Made by a program: the position numbers and the translations under genes. A stretch of DNA of 64,000 nucleotides from Myxococcus eversor (lineage in GTDB: Bacteria; Myxococcota; Myxococcia; Myxococcales; Myxococcaceae), in contig NZ_JAAIXY010000009.1 in assembly GCF_010894455.1 (NCBI RefSeq), forward strand, positions 186,001 through 250,000, in the 5' to 3' direction. A model generated the notes under the pieces. It was not told the DNA's origin and ran no database searches. It saw nothing but the letters and a program-made list of their open reading frames with translations. Numbering within the stretch: position 1 is the stretch's first letter; each line of letters starts with the position of its first letter. This document shows, piece after piece, positions 1-8,444 of the stretch.

Positions 1-812
1 CGTCCAGCTCCCCCTACCAGCGCATCGTCCTGACGCGCGGCAAGCGGGGCTTCTCGCTGTTCCTCAACGGCAACCTCCAGTTCGCCAGCGTGGACGAGTA
101 CCGCTACCACGAGTCGCTCGTGCACCCGGCGATGGTGCGCGCGGGCCGCGCGGAGCATGTGCTCATCCTCGGCGGTGGAGACGGGCTCGCCGCGCGCGAG
201 GTGCTGCGCTACCCGGAGGTCCGCTCCGTCACGCTGGTGGACCTGGACCCGGCGATAACCGGGCTGGCCATGGGCTACGGGGAGCTTTCGAAGCTCAACG
301 AGAACGCGCTGAAGGATTCGCGCATGCGCGTCATCAACGCGGACGCCATGCAGTTCCTGATGGAGGGAGACCAGCGCTATGACGTGGTGGTGGTCGACTT
401 CCCGGACCCGAACAACTTCGCGCTGGGCAAGCTGTACACCACGGGCTTCTACAAGCTCCTGAAGAAGCGGGTGGCGCCGGACGGCGTGGCGGTGGTGCAG
501 AGCACCAGCCCCCTGTTCGCCCGGCGTTCATTCTGGTGCGTGGAGACGACGCTGAAGGCCGCGGGCTTCTGGACGCAGCCGTACCACGCGCTGGTACCCT
601 CGTTCGGTGAGTGGGGCTACGTGCTGGTGGCCCATGAGGCGCCGGGCCACCACCGGCCGCTGCCGGAGGGCCTGCGCTTCCTGGACATGCCCACGCTGGA
701 GTCGCTGACGCTGTTCCCTCCGGACATGAGTCCCCTGCCCACCGAGGTGAACCGGCTCAACAACCAGGTGCTGGTGCACTACTACGAGGAGGAGTGGCGG
801 CGGTGGAACTGA
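1..812 (+). CDS. speE: Polyamine aminopropyltransferase (spermidine synthase family), 5'-truncated by window edge
   Basis: The frame is open from base 3, so the gene begins outside the window; the GTG at 90 is internal. What remains (about 270 residues) is the Rossmann methyltransferase-like catalytic domain of spermidine synthases. It shows the entry YQRIVLTRG, the DEYRYHESLVHPAM substrate loop, the glycine-rich nucleotide loop LILGGGDG, the acidic end of strand 2 (VDLDP), and VVDFPDP, which carries the catalytic-loop Asp. The family transfers an aminopropyl group from decarboxylated S-adenosylmethionine to an amine. Many myxobacterial members carry N-terminal membrane helices, but that part is not visible here. 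The stop overlaps the next gene by 19 bases, so the two are probably co-translated. The family call is firm; the actual amine acceptor is unknown. Confidence 0.85.
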   Translation, partial: SSSPYQRIVLTRGKRGFSLFLNGNLQFASVDEYRYHESLVHPAMVRAGRAEHVLILGGGDGLAAREVLRYPEVRSVTLVDLDPAITGLAMGYGELSKLNENALKDSRMRVINADAMQFLMEGDQRYDVVVVDFPDPNNFALGKLYTTGFYKLLKKRVAPDGVAVVQSTSPLFARRSFWCVETTLKAAGFWTQPYHALVPSFGEWGYVLVAHEAPGHHRPLPEGLRFLDMPTLESLTLFPPDMSPLPTEVNRLNNQVLVHYYEEEWRRWN

Positions 813-2434
813 CGCGGCGGGAGCTGGTCGCCGCGTTCCTCGGCTCGGCGGTGGCAAGCGGCTGCAAGCGCGAGCAGCCCCGGGCCCCCATTCCGGGCGC
901 CATCGTCGACCGCGCGGTGGAGGTGGGGCACCGGCTGCGCGGTGGGCCGCTGCCTCGCGCCCAGACGCTGGAGACAGTGGACGTGCTGGTGGTGGGCGCG
1001 GGCGTCGCGGGCCTGTCCGCCGCGTGGCGCCTGGCGAGCGCGGGCGTGAAGGACGTCCGCGTGGTGGAGCTGGAGGCGGAGCCTGGGGGCACGTCGCGCT
1101 CCGGGAAGAACGCCGTGTCCGCCTTCCCGTGGGGTGCGCACTACCTGCCGGCGCCGACGGAGGACCGGGGGCCGGTGGTGCGGCTGCTGCGGGAGATGGG
1201 CGCGGTGTCCGGCGTGGACGCGCAGGGGCTGCCGACGTTCGAGGAGGAGCTGCTCATCCAGGAGCCGGAGGAGCGCCACTTCTACCGGGGCCACTGGTAC
1301 GACGGGCTCTACCTGCGCGTGGGCGCGACGGCGGAGGACCTGGCGGAGCTGGAGCGCTTCGACGCGAAGATGAATGCCTTCGCCGCGGCCCGGGACGCGA
1401 AGGGACGCAAGGCCTTCGCGGTGCCCACGGCGCGCTCCAGCGACGACGCCGAGTGGACGGCGCTGGATGCGCTGAGCATGGCGGCCTGGCTGACGCGCGA
1501 GGGCTTCCGCTCCACGCGCCTGAAGTGGCTGGTGGACTACGCGTGCCGCGACGACTACGGCGCCACGTCCGAGCACGTGTCCGCGTGGGCCGGCATCTGG
1601 TACTTCGCCGCGCGCCAGGACGGACAGGGCGAGCGCAGCGAGGGCTTCCTGAGCTGGCCCGAGGGCAATGGCCGCCTGGTGCATCAGCTCCTCTCCGCGC
1701 TGCCGCCCCGCGCGGTGGAGCGCGACGTGCTGGTGCACACGGTGGAGCCGGGCGAGCAGGGCTGCCGGGTGGACGCGTTGGATTCACGCACGGGCAAGCC
1801 CCGCTCCTTCCAGGCGCGACAGGTGGTGCTGGCGTGTCCGCGCTTCCTCGCGGCGCACCTGGTGGCGCCGTGGCGGACGGCGCGGCCCGCGTTCCTGGAT
1901 GCCTTCACCTACGCGCCGTGGGTGGTGGCCAACCTGACGCTGTCGTCGCTGCCCGAGTCGCGGGGCTTCCCGCTGGCGTGGGACAACGTGTTCCAGGAGA
2001 GCAACAGCCTGGGCTACGTGGTGGCCACGCACCAGCGGCTGCGCCAGGACGAGCGCGGCCCCACGGTGCTCACGTGGTACCTGCCCATGTCCGGCGCGGA
2101 CGTGAAGGCCGAGCGCACCAAGGCGCTCTCCGCCAGCTACGCGGACTGGGAGGCGCTCGTCATGGCGGACATGCGTCCCGCGCACCCGGGCATCCTCCAG
2201 CAGGCGCAGCGCCTGGAGGTGCAGCGCTGGGGCCACGCCATGGTGCGGCCGACGCCGGGCTTCATGTGGGGCCCCGAGCGCCGCGCCGCGCAGGAGAGCG
2301 TGGGGCGTCACCTGCACTTCGCTCACACGGACCTGGGTGGACTGGCCCTCTTCGAGGAGGCCAACTGGTTCGGGGTGAAGGCCGCGGAGCGCGTGCTGTC
2401 CGAGCTGGGCCAGGCCTCCGCGAGCTGGCTCTAG
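794..2434 (+). CDS. FAD-dependent amine oxidase-like protein with Tat/lipoprotein-type leader
   Basis: 546 residues from a GTG inside the end of the aminopropyltransferase gene (a GTG at 803 is also possible). Residues 7-24 read TRRELVAAFLGSAVASGC, a twin-arginine signal ending in a lipobox Cys24, so a folded flavoprotein anchored outside the cytoplasm is likely. The FAD-binding motif VVGAGVAGLSAAW lies at about 66-78, with the ribose-binding Glu in VVELEAEPGG at about 92, as in monoamine oxidase/protoporphyrinogen oxidase folds. The C-terminal FAD motif is HTDLGGLALFEEANWFG. Family members oxidise amines or C-C bonds with FAD. The overlap with a polyamine synthase suggests a polyamine-like substrate or product, but that is inference. 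Confidence 0.75.
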   Translation: MAAVELTRRELVAAFLGSAVASGCKREQPRAPIPGAIVDRAVEVGHRLRGGPLPRAQTLETVDVLVVGAGVAGLSAAWRLASAGVKDVRVVELEAEPGGTSRSGKNAVSAFPWGAHYLPAPTEDRGPVVRLLREMGAVSGVDAQGLPTFEEELLIQEPEERHFYRGHWYDGLYLRVGATAEDLAELERFDAKMNAFAAARDAKGRKAFAVPTARSSDDAEWTALDALSMAAWLTREGFRSTRLKWLVDYACRDDYGATSEHVSAWAGIWYFAARQDGQGERSEGFLSWPEGNGRLVHQLLSALPPRAVERDVLVHTVEPGEQGCRVDALDSRTGKPRSFQARQVVLACPRFLAAHLVAPWRTARPAFLDAFTYAPWVVANLTLSSLPESRGFPLAWDNVFQESNSLGYVVATHQRLRQDERGPTVLTWYLPMSGADVKAERTKALSASYADWEALVMADMRPAHPGILQQAQRLEVQRWGHAMVRPTPGFMWGPERRAAQESVGRHLHFAHTDLGGLALFEEANWFGVKAAERVLSELGQASASWL

Positions 2435-2621
2435 CCTCCTTCCTCTCGCGAGGTGCCAGGGGCGGGCGGGCCGGGCCTTGCCTGCCTGGGTCCGTCCTGG
2501 GGGCAGCGGTGGGTGTCCTGTGGCGTGCCCATCTCTGACCCTCGGGGCCGGGACGTGTCGCCTGGAGATTCCTGGGCCATGCGACGGCCGCCCTCAGGGC
2601 ACGACTTCGCGGAGGCACCTC

Positions 2622-4979
2622 ATGTCACTCAAGGAATACAAGCCCGGCAGCACCTTCCCCGGCACCATCGGCCGGACGTGGGAGCAGTCGTCTCCAGCGT
2701 GGCCTCAACCGCTGCGCGCGAAGGAAGGCTCGCCCAACGTCCTCTTCATCGTCCTGGACGACACGGGCTTCGGACACCTGGGTTGCTATGGCTCGCCCAT
2801 CCACACGCCGAACCTGGACAAGCTGGCGAAGGGCGGCCTGCTCTACAGCAACATGCACACCACCGCGCTGTGCTCGCCCACGCGCTCGTGCATCCTCACC
2901 GGCCGCAACCACCACTCCAATGGCATGGCCACCATCACCGAGGTCTCCCTCGGCTACCCCGGCTACAACGGGACGATTCCGTTCGAGAACGGATTCGTCT
3001 CCGAGATGCTGTTGAAGCAGGGATACAACACGTATGCCCTGGGCAAGTGGCACCTGACGCCCGCGGAGCAGACGAGCGCGGCGGGGCCCTATGACCGCTG
3101 GCCGCTGGGCCGGGGCTTCGAGCGGTACTACGGCTTCCTCGGCGGCGACACGCACCAGTACTACCCGGACCTGGTCCACGACAACCACCCGGTGCTTCCG
3201 CCCCGGACGCCCGAGGAGGGCTACCACCTCACCGAGGACCTGGTGGACCACGCGGTGGACTTCATCGCGGACTCCAAGCAGGTGGCGCCGGACAAGCCCT
3301 TCTTCATGTACTTCTGCACGGGGGCCATGCACGCCCCCCACCACGTCCCCAGGGAGTGGTCCGACAGGTACAAGGGCCAGTTCGACGACGGCTGGGACGC
3401 GTATCGGAAGAAGGTGTACCAGCGTCAGCTCAAGCTCGGCGTCATCCCTCCGGGCACGCAGTTGTCCCGTCATGACCCGGACGTGGCGGAGTGGGACAGC
3501 CTGCCGCCCGAGGAGAAGCGGCTGTATGCGCGGATGATGGAGGTCTACGCGGGCTTCCTGGAGCACACGGACCATCACATCGGCCGGCTGCTGAAGTTCC
3601 TGGAGGAGAGCGGTGAGCTGGACAACACGCTCATCATGGTCATCTCCGACAACGGCGCGAGCGCCGAGGGCGGGCCCCATGGCTCCGTCAACGAGCTGAA
3701 GTTCTTCAACAACACGCCGGAGTCGCTGGAGCAGAACCTGGAGGCCCTGGACGAGCTGGGCGGGCCCAAGTACTTCAACCACTACTCGTGGGGCTGGGCG
3801 TGGGCCGGGGATACGCCGTTCCGCCGGTGGAAGCGCGAGGTGTATCGGGGTGGCACGACGGACCCGTTCATCGTCCACTGGCCCAAGGGCATCCGCGCGC
3901 GGGGAGAGGTCCGCACGCAGTACTGCCACGCCATCGACATGGTGCCCACGGTGCTGGACTGCCTGGGCCTGGAGCCGCCCCAGGACATCCGTGGCGTCAC
4001 GCAGTCCGCGCTCGAGGGCGTCAGCTTCCGTCAATCGTTCGACGACGCCCGCGCGGAGAGCCACCACCACACGCAGTACTTCGAGATGTTCAGCAACCGC
4101 GCCATCTACCATGACGGCTGGCGAGCGGTGTGCCCCTTCCCCGGGCCCTCCTTCAAGGAGGCCGGTGAGGGGTTCGGCGAGTCGAAGCTCACCGAGGAGC
4201 GGCTGCGTCAGCTCGACGCGGAGGGGTGGGAGCTGTACCACGTGGCGGAGGACTGCTCGGAGACGAAGAACCTGGCCGCGCGGGAGCGAGGCAAGCTCAT
4301 CGAGATGATTGCCCTCTGGTACGTGGAGGCGGGTCGCTACAAGGTCCTCCCGCTCGCGTCGCCGGACCGCGCCGTCTTCTCCGCCGAGCGGCCGCAGCTC
4401 ACCAAGGACCGCAAGCGCTACGTCTACCGGCCCCACACTTCACCCGCGCCGGAGAACGTGGCGGTGCACGTGCTCAACCGGCCGCACTCCATCACCGCGA
4501 AGGTGGACGTGGATGGAGACGCGGAGGGCGTGCTGCTCAGTCACGGCGGGCTCACGGGCGGCTACACCTTCTTCATCCAGGGCCGGAAGCTGCACTACGT
4601 CTACAACTTCGTGGGCGAGCGGGAGTTCCACATCGAGTCGGCGGTGGAGGTGCCCACCGGCCGCACGGAGCTGCGCTTCGAGTTCGAGCCCACCGGTGAG
4701 CCGGACCTCGAGGCCGGCAAGGGCGCGCCGGGGCGGGGCAAGCTCTTCATCGACGGGGACCTGGTCGCCCAGAGCGACATCTCCTCGACGATGCCGCTGG
4801 TCATCAGCCTGGGGGAGGGGCTGACGTGCGGGCGGGATGACAACTCGTCGGTGAGCGTGATGTACCGCCCGCCCTTCGCGTTCCGGGGCGGCACCCTGCG
4901 CGAGGTGGTGGTGGACGTGTCCGGCGAGCACCTGCACGACGAGCAGAAGGAACGCCAGACAGTGATGGCTCGGCAGTAG
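2622..4979 (+). CDS. Type I (formylglycine) arylsulfatase
   Basis: The start is the ATG at 2622 behind GGAGG at 2611-2615; the frame is open further upstream but unsupported. The protein has 785 residues, the size of the long AtsA-type sulfatases. The metal-binding pair VLDDTG is at about 45-49. The modification site is CSPTR, with Cys84 expected to become formylglycine, followed by the conserved LTGRNHHSNG. SDNGASAEGG carries later metal/substrate residues. The last ~250 residues form an extra beta-rich C-terminal domain. The enzyme hydrolyses sulfate esters. No signal peptide is evident, so the protein is probably cytoplasmic. Activity needs a formylglycine-generating enzyme, which is not in this window. 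The gene ends at a strong terminator. Confidence 0.9.
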   Translation: MSLKEYKPGSTFPGTIGRTWEQSSPAWPQPLRAKEGSPNVLFIVLDDTGFGHLGCYGSPIHTPNLDKLAKGGLLYSNMHTTALCSPTRSCILTGRNHHSNGMATITEVSLGYPGYNGTIPFENGFVSEMLLKQGYNTYALGKWHLTPAEQTSAAGPYDRWPLGRGFERYYGFLGGDTHQYYPDLVHDNHPVLPPRTPEEGYHLTEDLVDHAVDFIADSKQVAPDKPFFMYFCTGAMHAPHHVPREWSDRYKGQFDDGWDAYRKKVYQRQLKLGVIPPGTQLSRHDPDVAEWDSLPPEEKRLYARMMEVYAGFLEHTDHHIGRLLKFLEESGELDNTLIMVISDNGASAEGGPHGSVNELKFFNNTPESLEQNLEALDELGGPKYFNHYSWGWAWAGDTPFRRWKREVYRGGTTDPFIVHWPKGIRARGEVRTQYCHAIDMVPTVLDCLGLEPPQDIRGVTQSALEGVSFRQSFDDARAESHHHTQYFEMFSNRAIYHDGWRAVCPFPGPSFKEAGEGFGESKLTEERLRQLDAEGWELYHVAEDCSETKNLAARERGKLIEMIALWYVEAGRYKVLPLASPDRAVFSAERPQLTKDRKRYVYRPHTSPAPENVAVHVLNRPHSITAKVDVDGDAEGVLLSHGGLTGGYTFFIQGRKLHYVYNFVGEREFHIESAVEVPTGRTELRFEFEPTGEPDLEAGKGAPGRGKLFIDGDLVAQSDISSTMPLVISLGEGLTCGRDDNSSVSVMYRPPFAFRGGTLREVVVDVSGEHLHDEQKERQTVMARQ

Positions 4980-5005
4980 GGGGAGGCGACACGTCGTCGC
5001 CTGTG

Positions 5006-5051
5006 GGGCCCGGCCTCTTCCCTGCGCTTCAGGGAGGCCGGGCCCTTTTTT
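5006..5051 (+). terminator. Rho-independent terminator after the sulfatase gene
   Basis: A perfect 12-bp GC stem, gggcccggcctc (5006-5017) pairing with gaggccgggccc (5034-5045), is followed by six Ts (5046-5051). It lies 26 bases past the sulfatase stop. The minus-strand side lacks a T run, so it should act only on plus-strand transcripts. Confidence 0.9.
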
Positions 5052-5053
5052 CT

Positions 5054-6220
5054 TCAGAGCACCGGCGTGGGGGGGGCGAACCCGAGCAGGATGCCGCCGG
5101 TGAGCTCCAGCGTGGGCCGCGCCACCATGGCGTGCTGGGTGATGGTGTGCACGTCGCGGAAGCAGCGCTGGAGCGCACTGGTGTGGAACACGGCGGGGCC
5201 GCCCGCGGCCTCGTACATGCGGTCCACCGCGCGCGCGGCGCTTCGTGTGGCGTGAGTCATGGCCAGACGCAGGTCGGCCCTGCCGCGGATGGAGACGGGG
5301 CCTCGGGTGGCTTCGTCGTGGAGGGCGTGGATGGTCTCCAGCGCGAAGGCGCGGGACGAGCGCACCTCGGCCTCCGCCTCGGAGATGGCCTCCTGCACGG
5401 CGGGGCGCGCGGCCAGCAGTCTGCGCTCCATCACCACCGTCTTCTGCCGGGCCAGCGTGGCCAGCTCGTCGATGGCGCGCCGGGCGATGCCCAGGGCCAC
5501 GGCGGGGATGCCCAGGCCCAGGAGACCGAAGGGAAAGCCATACAGCGGGCGCGCGACATGGGGAGGCGCGAAGAAGGAGAAGCCGTGGTCGTCCGGGACG
5601 AAGAAGTCCTTCACCTCCATGTCACCGCTGCCGGTGCCGCACAGGCCGGAGGCGAACCAGGTGTCGTGGAGTGTGACGTCCTGGGCGGGGAGGAAGAACA
5701 AGCGCGTCTCCGGCACGCCCTCGCGCACCATGCGTGGCTTGCCGCCCTCCGTGACGAGGGCGCCGCCCACGAGCCAGTGACAGTGCCGGCTGCCGCTCGC
5801 CCAGGGCCAGCGGCCGGTGACGCGGTGGCCACCCTCGACGCGCTCGGCGCGGCCCAGGGGCGCGGCCACGCCTCCGGTGATGACGTCCGGCGCGGAGAAG
5901 ATGGCGCGGCCCACGGGCTCCGGCAGCCACGCCGCCGTCAGCGCGGTGGCCGAGCCAATCATCGCGCTCCAGCCGGTGGCGCCGTCCGCGCGGGAGAGGG
6001 CCTCGATGACCTGGAAGGAGAGCGCGGGGTGCAGCTCCAGCCCGCCATAGGTCTCCGGAATCATCATCCGGAAGATGCCCGCGCGGGTGAGCTCCTGGAC
6101 GAGGTCCTGGGGGAGATGGCGCGCGGCCTCGATTTCGGCGGAGCGCGCGGACAGGCGCGGCGCGAGCTCCACGGCGGCGGCGAGGAGGGGATGGGCGGGG
6201 AGTGGGCTGGAGCTCTTCAT
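5054..6220 (-). CDS. Acyl-CoA dehydrogenase-fold flavoprotein, possibly a group D flavin monooxygenase
   Basis: 388 residues from the ATG at 6220. The protein shows the acyl-CoA dehydrogenase fold: the N-terminal helical domain (MIPETYGGLELHP at about 55-67), the middle beta domain, and a C-terminal helical domain of the Acyl-CoA_dh_2 type. Its end, FRDVHTITQHAMVARP, is the pattern of HpaB-C2/HsaA/DszC two-component flavin monooxygenases rather than of classical dehydrogenases, which have a catalytic Glu. No flavin reductase partner is adjacent. The gene is convergent with the sulfatase and divergent from the neighbouring reductase gene at 6308 with an 87-base gap. Dehydrogenase versus oxygenase cannot be settled here. 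Confidence 0.8.
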   Translation of the reverse strand: MKSSSPLPAHPLLAAAVELAPRLSARSAEIEAARHLPQDLVQELTRAGIFRMMIPETYGGLELHPALSFQVIEALSRADGATGWSAMIGSATALTAAWLPEPVGRAIFSAPDVITGGVAAPLGRAERVEGGHRVTGRWPWASGSRHCHWLVGGALVTEGGKPRMVREGVPETRLFFLPAQDVTLHDTWFASGLCGTGSGDMEVKDFFVPDDHGFSFFAPPHVARPLYGFPFGLLGLGIPAVALGIARRAIDELATLARQKTVVMERRLLAARPAVQEAISEAEAEVRSSRAFALETIHALHDEATRGPVSIRGRADLRLAMTHATRSAARAVDRMYEAAGGPAVFHTSALQRCFRDVHTITQHAMVARPTLELTGGILLGFAPPTPVL

Positions 6221-6307
6221 GGCCGACAGCCTAGGAAGTCCTGCGTCCTGGTTGCCAGCGGGGAGGTGGACGGAAGATGGTGGGGCGCCTCGAACCCGGA
6301 GCCGCCG

Positions 6308-7321
6308 ATGAGCACCCTCCCGAGCCGTCAAGTCGTCCTCGCTCGCCACATTCCTCGACTGCCCGAGCCGGAGCACTTCCGCGTGGAGCGCGTGGACGTG
6401 GGCGAGCCTCAGGACGGGGAGCTTCGCGTGAAGACGCTGTTCGCGTCCGTGGACCCGGGCACGCTGGCCCGGTTGGGCGGTGTGGACTCGTATGCGCCGG
6501 CCCTCAAGTTGGGGGAGGTCATCGGCAGCGCGGCCGCGGGCGAGGTGCTGGAGTCGCGTGACGCGCGCTATGCCGTGGGCGATGTGGTGGTGGGGAGCTG
6601 GGGATGGCGGGAGCACGCGGTGGTGAGCGCTCGCGGGCTGCGCAAGGTAGAGCCTGGCGCGGAGTCCGTCTCGGCGGAGCTGGGGGTGCTCGGCATTCCC
6701 GGGCTGACGGCGTACTTCGGGATTCTTGACCTGGGCCGTCCCCAGGCCGGTGACACGGTGCTGGTGTCCTCCGCAGCGGGCGCGGTGGGTTCCATCTCGG
6801 GACAGATTGCCAAGAGGCAGGGGGCTCGCGCGGTGGGCATCGCCGGAGGCCCGGAGAAGTGCCGCTGGGTGGTGGAGGCGCTGGGCTTCGATGCCTGCAT
6901 CGACTACCGAGCGGAGAAGGACCTGGCCGCCGCCATCCGACGCGAGTGTCCCCAGGGGGTGAGCGTGTACCTGGACAACGTGGGCGGCTCCACGCTGGAC
7001 GCGGCGCTCACCTGCATGGCGATGAAGGGCCGGGTGGTGGTGTCGGGGCTCGTCGCGGACTACGGCGTGCCACCGGAGGCGCGCGCGGGCTTGAAGAACA
7101 CGCCGTTCCTCATCATCCAGCGGCTGCGCCTGGAAGGCTTCGTGGTGTTCGACTACGCCGCGCGCTTCGGTGAGGCGCGGGCGGAGCTGCGGCGGTGGCT
7201 CCAGGACGGCTCGCTCCGTCATCGCGAGCACATCGTCGATGGACTGGAGTCAGCGCCCGCTGTGTTCGCCGGGCTGTTTCGTGGCGAGAACTTCGGGCGC
7301 GCGGTGGTGCGGGTCGCTTGA
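6308..7321 (+). CDS. NADP-dependent oxidoreductase, medium-chain (PTGR/CurA-like) family
   Basis: 337 residues from the ATG at 6308. This is the layout of zinc-free medium-chain reductases: an N-terminal GroES-like substrate domain (SVDPGTLARLGG at about 48-59), then a Rossmann domain with the dinucleotide motif AAGAVGSISGQIAKRQGARA at about 160. The motif LDNVGGSTLDAAL, characteristic of leukotriene B4 12-hydroxydehydrogenase/prostaglandin reductase and YncB/CurA proteins, is at about 219. These enzymes reduce the double bond of alpha,beta-unsaturated ketones or aldehydes using NADPH. The gene is divergent from the flavoprotein gene at 5054-6220, and a shared promoter region at 6221-6307 is likely. 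Confidence 0.88.
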   Translation: MSTLPSRQVVLARHIPRLPEPEHFRVERVDVGEPQDGELRVKTLFASVDPGTLARLGGVDSYAPALKLGEVIGSAAAGEVLESRDARYAVGDVVVGSWGWREHAVVSARGLRKVEPGAESVSAELGVLGIPGLTAYFGILDLGRPQAGDTVLVSSAAGAVGSISGQIAKRQGARAVGIAGGPEKCRWVVEALGFDACIDYRAEKDLAAAIRRECPQGVSVYLDNVGGSTLDAALTCMAMKGRVVVSGLVADYGVPPEARAGLKNTPFLIIQRLRLEGFVVFDYAARFGEARAELRRWLQDGSLRHREHIVDGLESAPAVFAGLFRGENFGRAVVRVA

Positions 7322-7328
7322 GAGGGAG

Positions 7329-7664
7329 TCAGCTTCCGTCGGGATGGGTGATGTAGCGCGTGCGCCCGTCGCCGAGGTCTTCCGCCCGAGGCCCTGTCAC
7401 TGAGTCCACCGCGATGATGACGATGTCCTTGCGCTGGCCCAGCGCCACGAGTTCGCTGGGCCGGGGCTCCACGGGGCGCGAGCGTCCCCCTACGCCCTCG
7501 GGGAAGAAGAGCGCGTGGCCCTTCTCCAGATAGAGGACGGGGACGTGGGTGCCCTGGGTCTCCGCGTCGATGGGGACGAAGACATGCACGGTGTCCGACG
7601 CGGGCTCCCAGCGCGGCCCACACGAGGCGAGCAGCAGGAGTAGCGGAAGCATCCATGAACGCAT
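7329..7664 (-). CDS. Small putative lipoprotein of unknown function
   Basis: 111 residues. The start is the ATG at 7664 because AAGGAG lies just upstream and the product then opens with a clean lipoprotein leader, MRSWMLPLLLLLASC (lipobox LASC, Cys15). The mature part is about 95 residues with no recognised domain. It contains VFVPIDAETQGTHVPVLYLE and an ITHPDG end, suggestive of a small beta fold. The gene converges with the reductase gene (7-base gap). Longer in-frame starts exist up to 7799 but lack a leader. Function unknown. Confidence 0.7.
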   Translation of the reverse strand: MRSWMLPLLLLLASCGPRWEPASDTVHVFVPIDAETQGTHVPVLYLEKGHALFFPEGVGGRSRPVEPRPSELVALGQRKDIVIIAVDSVTGPRAEDLGDGRTRYITHPDGS

Positions 7665-7833
7665 GAGGGTTCTCCTTGCCTCGGCGTGAGAGCCGGGCAG
7701 TCCTTGATTCATGAGGCCCGCGACTCGCGGGCACAGAAAGGTCGTGCTCCGGGCGCTCGCTCGGAGCCCCGCCTCGTCGCGTGGCGCTCCGGCCGACATG
7801 CTTCCAGCCGGAGCGCTCAGGTGCTGTCGTTGC

Positions 7834-8439
7834 TCAAGTCGGCGGCGTGACGTCGCAGCGTCCCGAGGCCCTCTGGGAGAGGTCCTCCGCCACGGTGCGC
7901 AGCAGCGTGCCCGTCACGACGGAGCGGTCTGTCTCTCCCGCCCCCTCCGTCCGCGAGAGCCAGGAGGCCATGCGTCCCAGGCTGGCCGCCGTCACCACGT
8001 TCAGCTTCACCTCCACCTGGACGATGAGGCGCTCACCCTCCTCGGGCCGCGCCTCCAGGGTCCACGCGACGCGCTCCAACTCCAGCGTGGCGGGCCCCGC
8101 CGGGAGCGGCCTTCCATCCAGCACGTAGCCTTCCCGGGTGAAGACAATCACCTGGGTGAGTCGCGCGCCGTCTACCCGCGTGTTGAACCAGAGCGCCCGG
8201 CGCTTCCACAGCGTCAGCTCCACTTCCAGCTTCCCCGCCATCCCCAACCGCACCAGCCGGTCCAGCTCCGCCGAGAGGAACGCGAAGGCCTCCGAGCGCG
8301 CCAGCACGCGCCGCCCGGAGAGGGTGGCGGTGCAGGTGACGCGCGGCTCCTCCGCCCAGGCCCCGGGCGCGAACAGCCCCGCCGCGGCCACCAGGGCCGC
8401 GCCGAGCGTGCGTCTTGTCCGTGTCCCCATGCGTGTCAT
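7834..8439 (-). CDS. Exported protein, DUF4390-like
   Basis: 201 residues from the ATG at 8439 (an ATG at 8430 is possible). A signal peptide, RRTLGAALVAAAGLFAPGAWA, precedes a mature domain of about 170 residues. The pattern is AELDRLVRLGMAGKLEVELTLWKRRALWF, then a run of beta strands (TQVIVFTREGYVLDGRP), resembling DUF4390-type periplasmic proteins. The gene starts 5 bases after the stop of the Omp85-like gene, so the two are an operon. A periplasmic or envelope role tied to that barrel is inferred. There is no lipobox. The family match is by pattern only. Confidence 0.65.
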   Translation of the reverse strand: MTRMGTRTRRTLGAALVAAAGLFAPGAWAEEPRVTCTATLSGRRVLARSEAFAFLSAELDRLVRLGMAGKLEVELTLWKRRALWFNTRVDGARLTQVIVFTREGYVLDGRPLPAGPATLELERVAWTLEARPEEGERLIVQVEVKLNVVTAASLGRMASWLSRTEGAGETDRSVVTGTLLRTVAEDLSQRASGRCDVTPPT

Positions 8440-8444
8440 GGGCC

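Noticed and set aside
2625..4436. A 603-codon minus-strand open frame opposite the sulfatase
   Set aside because: No recognisable domain and composition typical of a shadow frame.
5003..6307. Upstream extension of the reductase frame through the flavoprotein gene
   Set aside because: It runs antisense to the flavoprotein and across the terminator; the family N-terminus begins at 6308.
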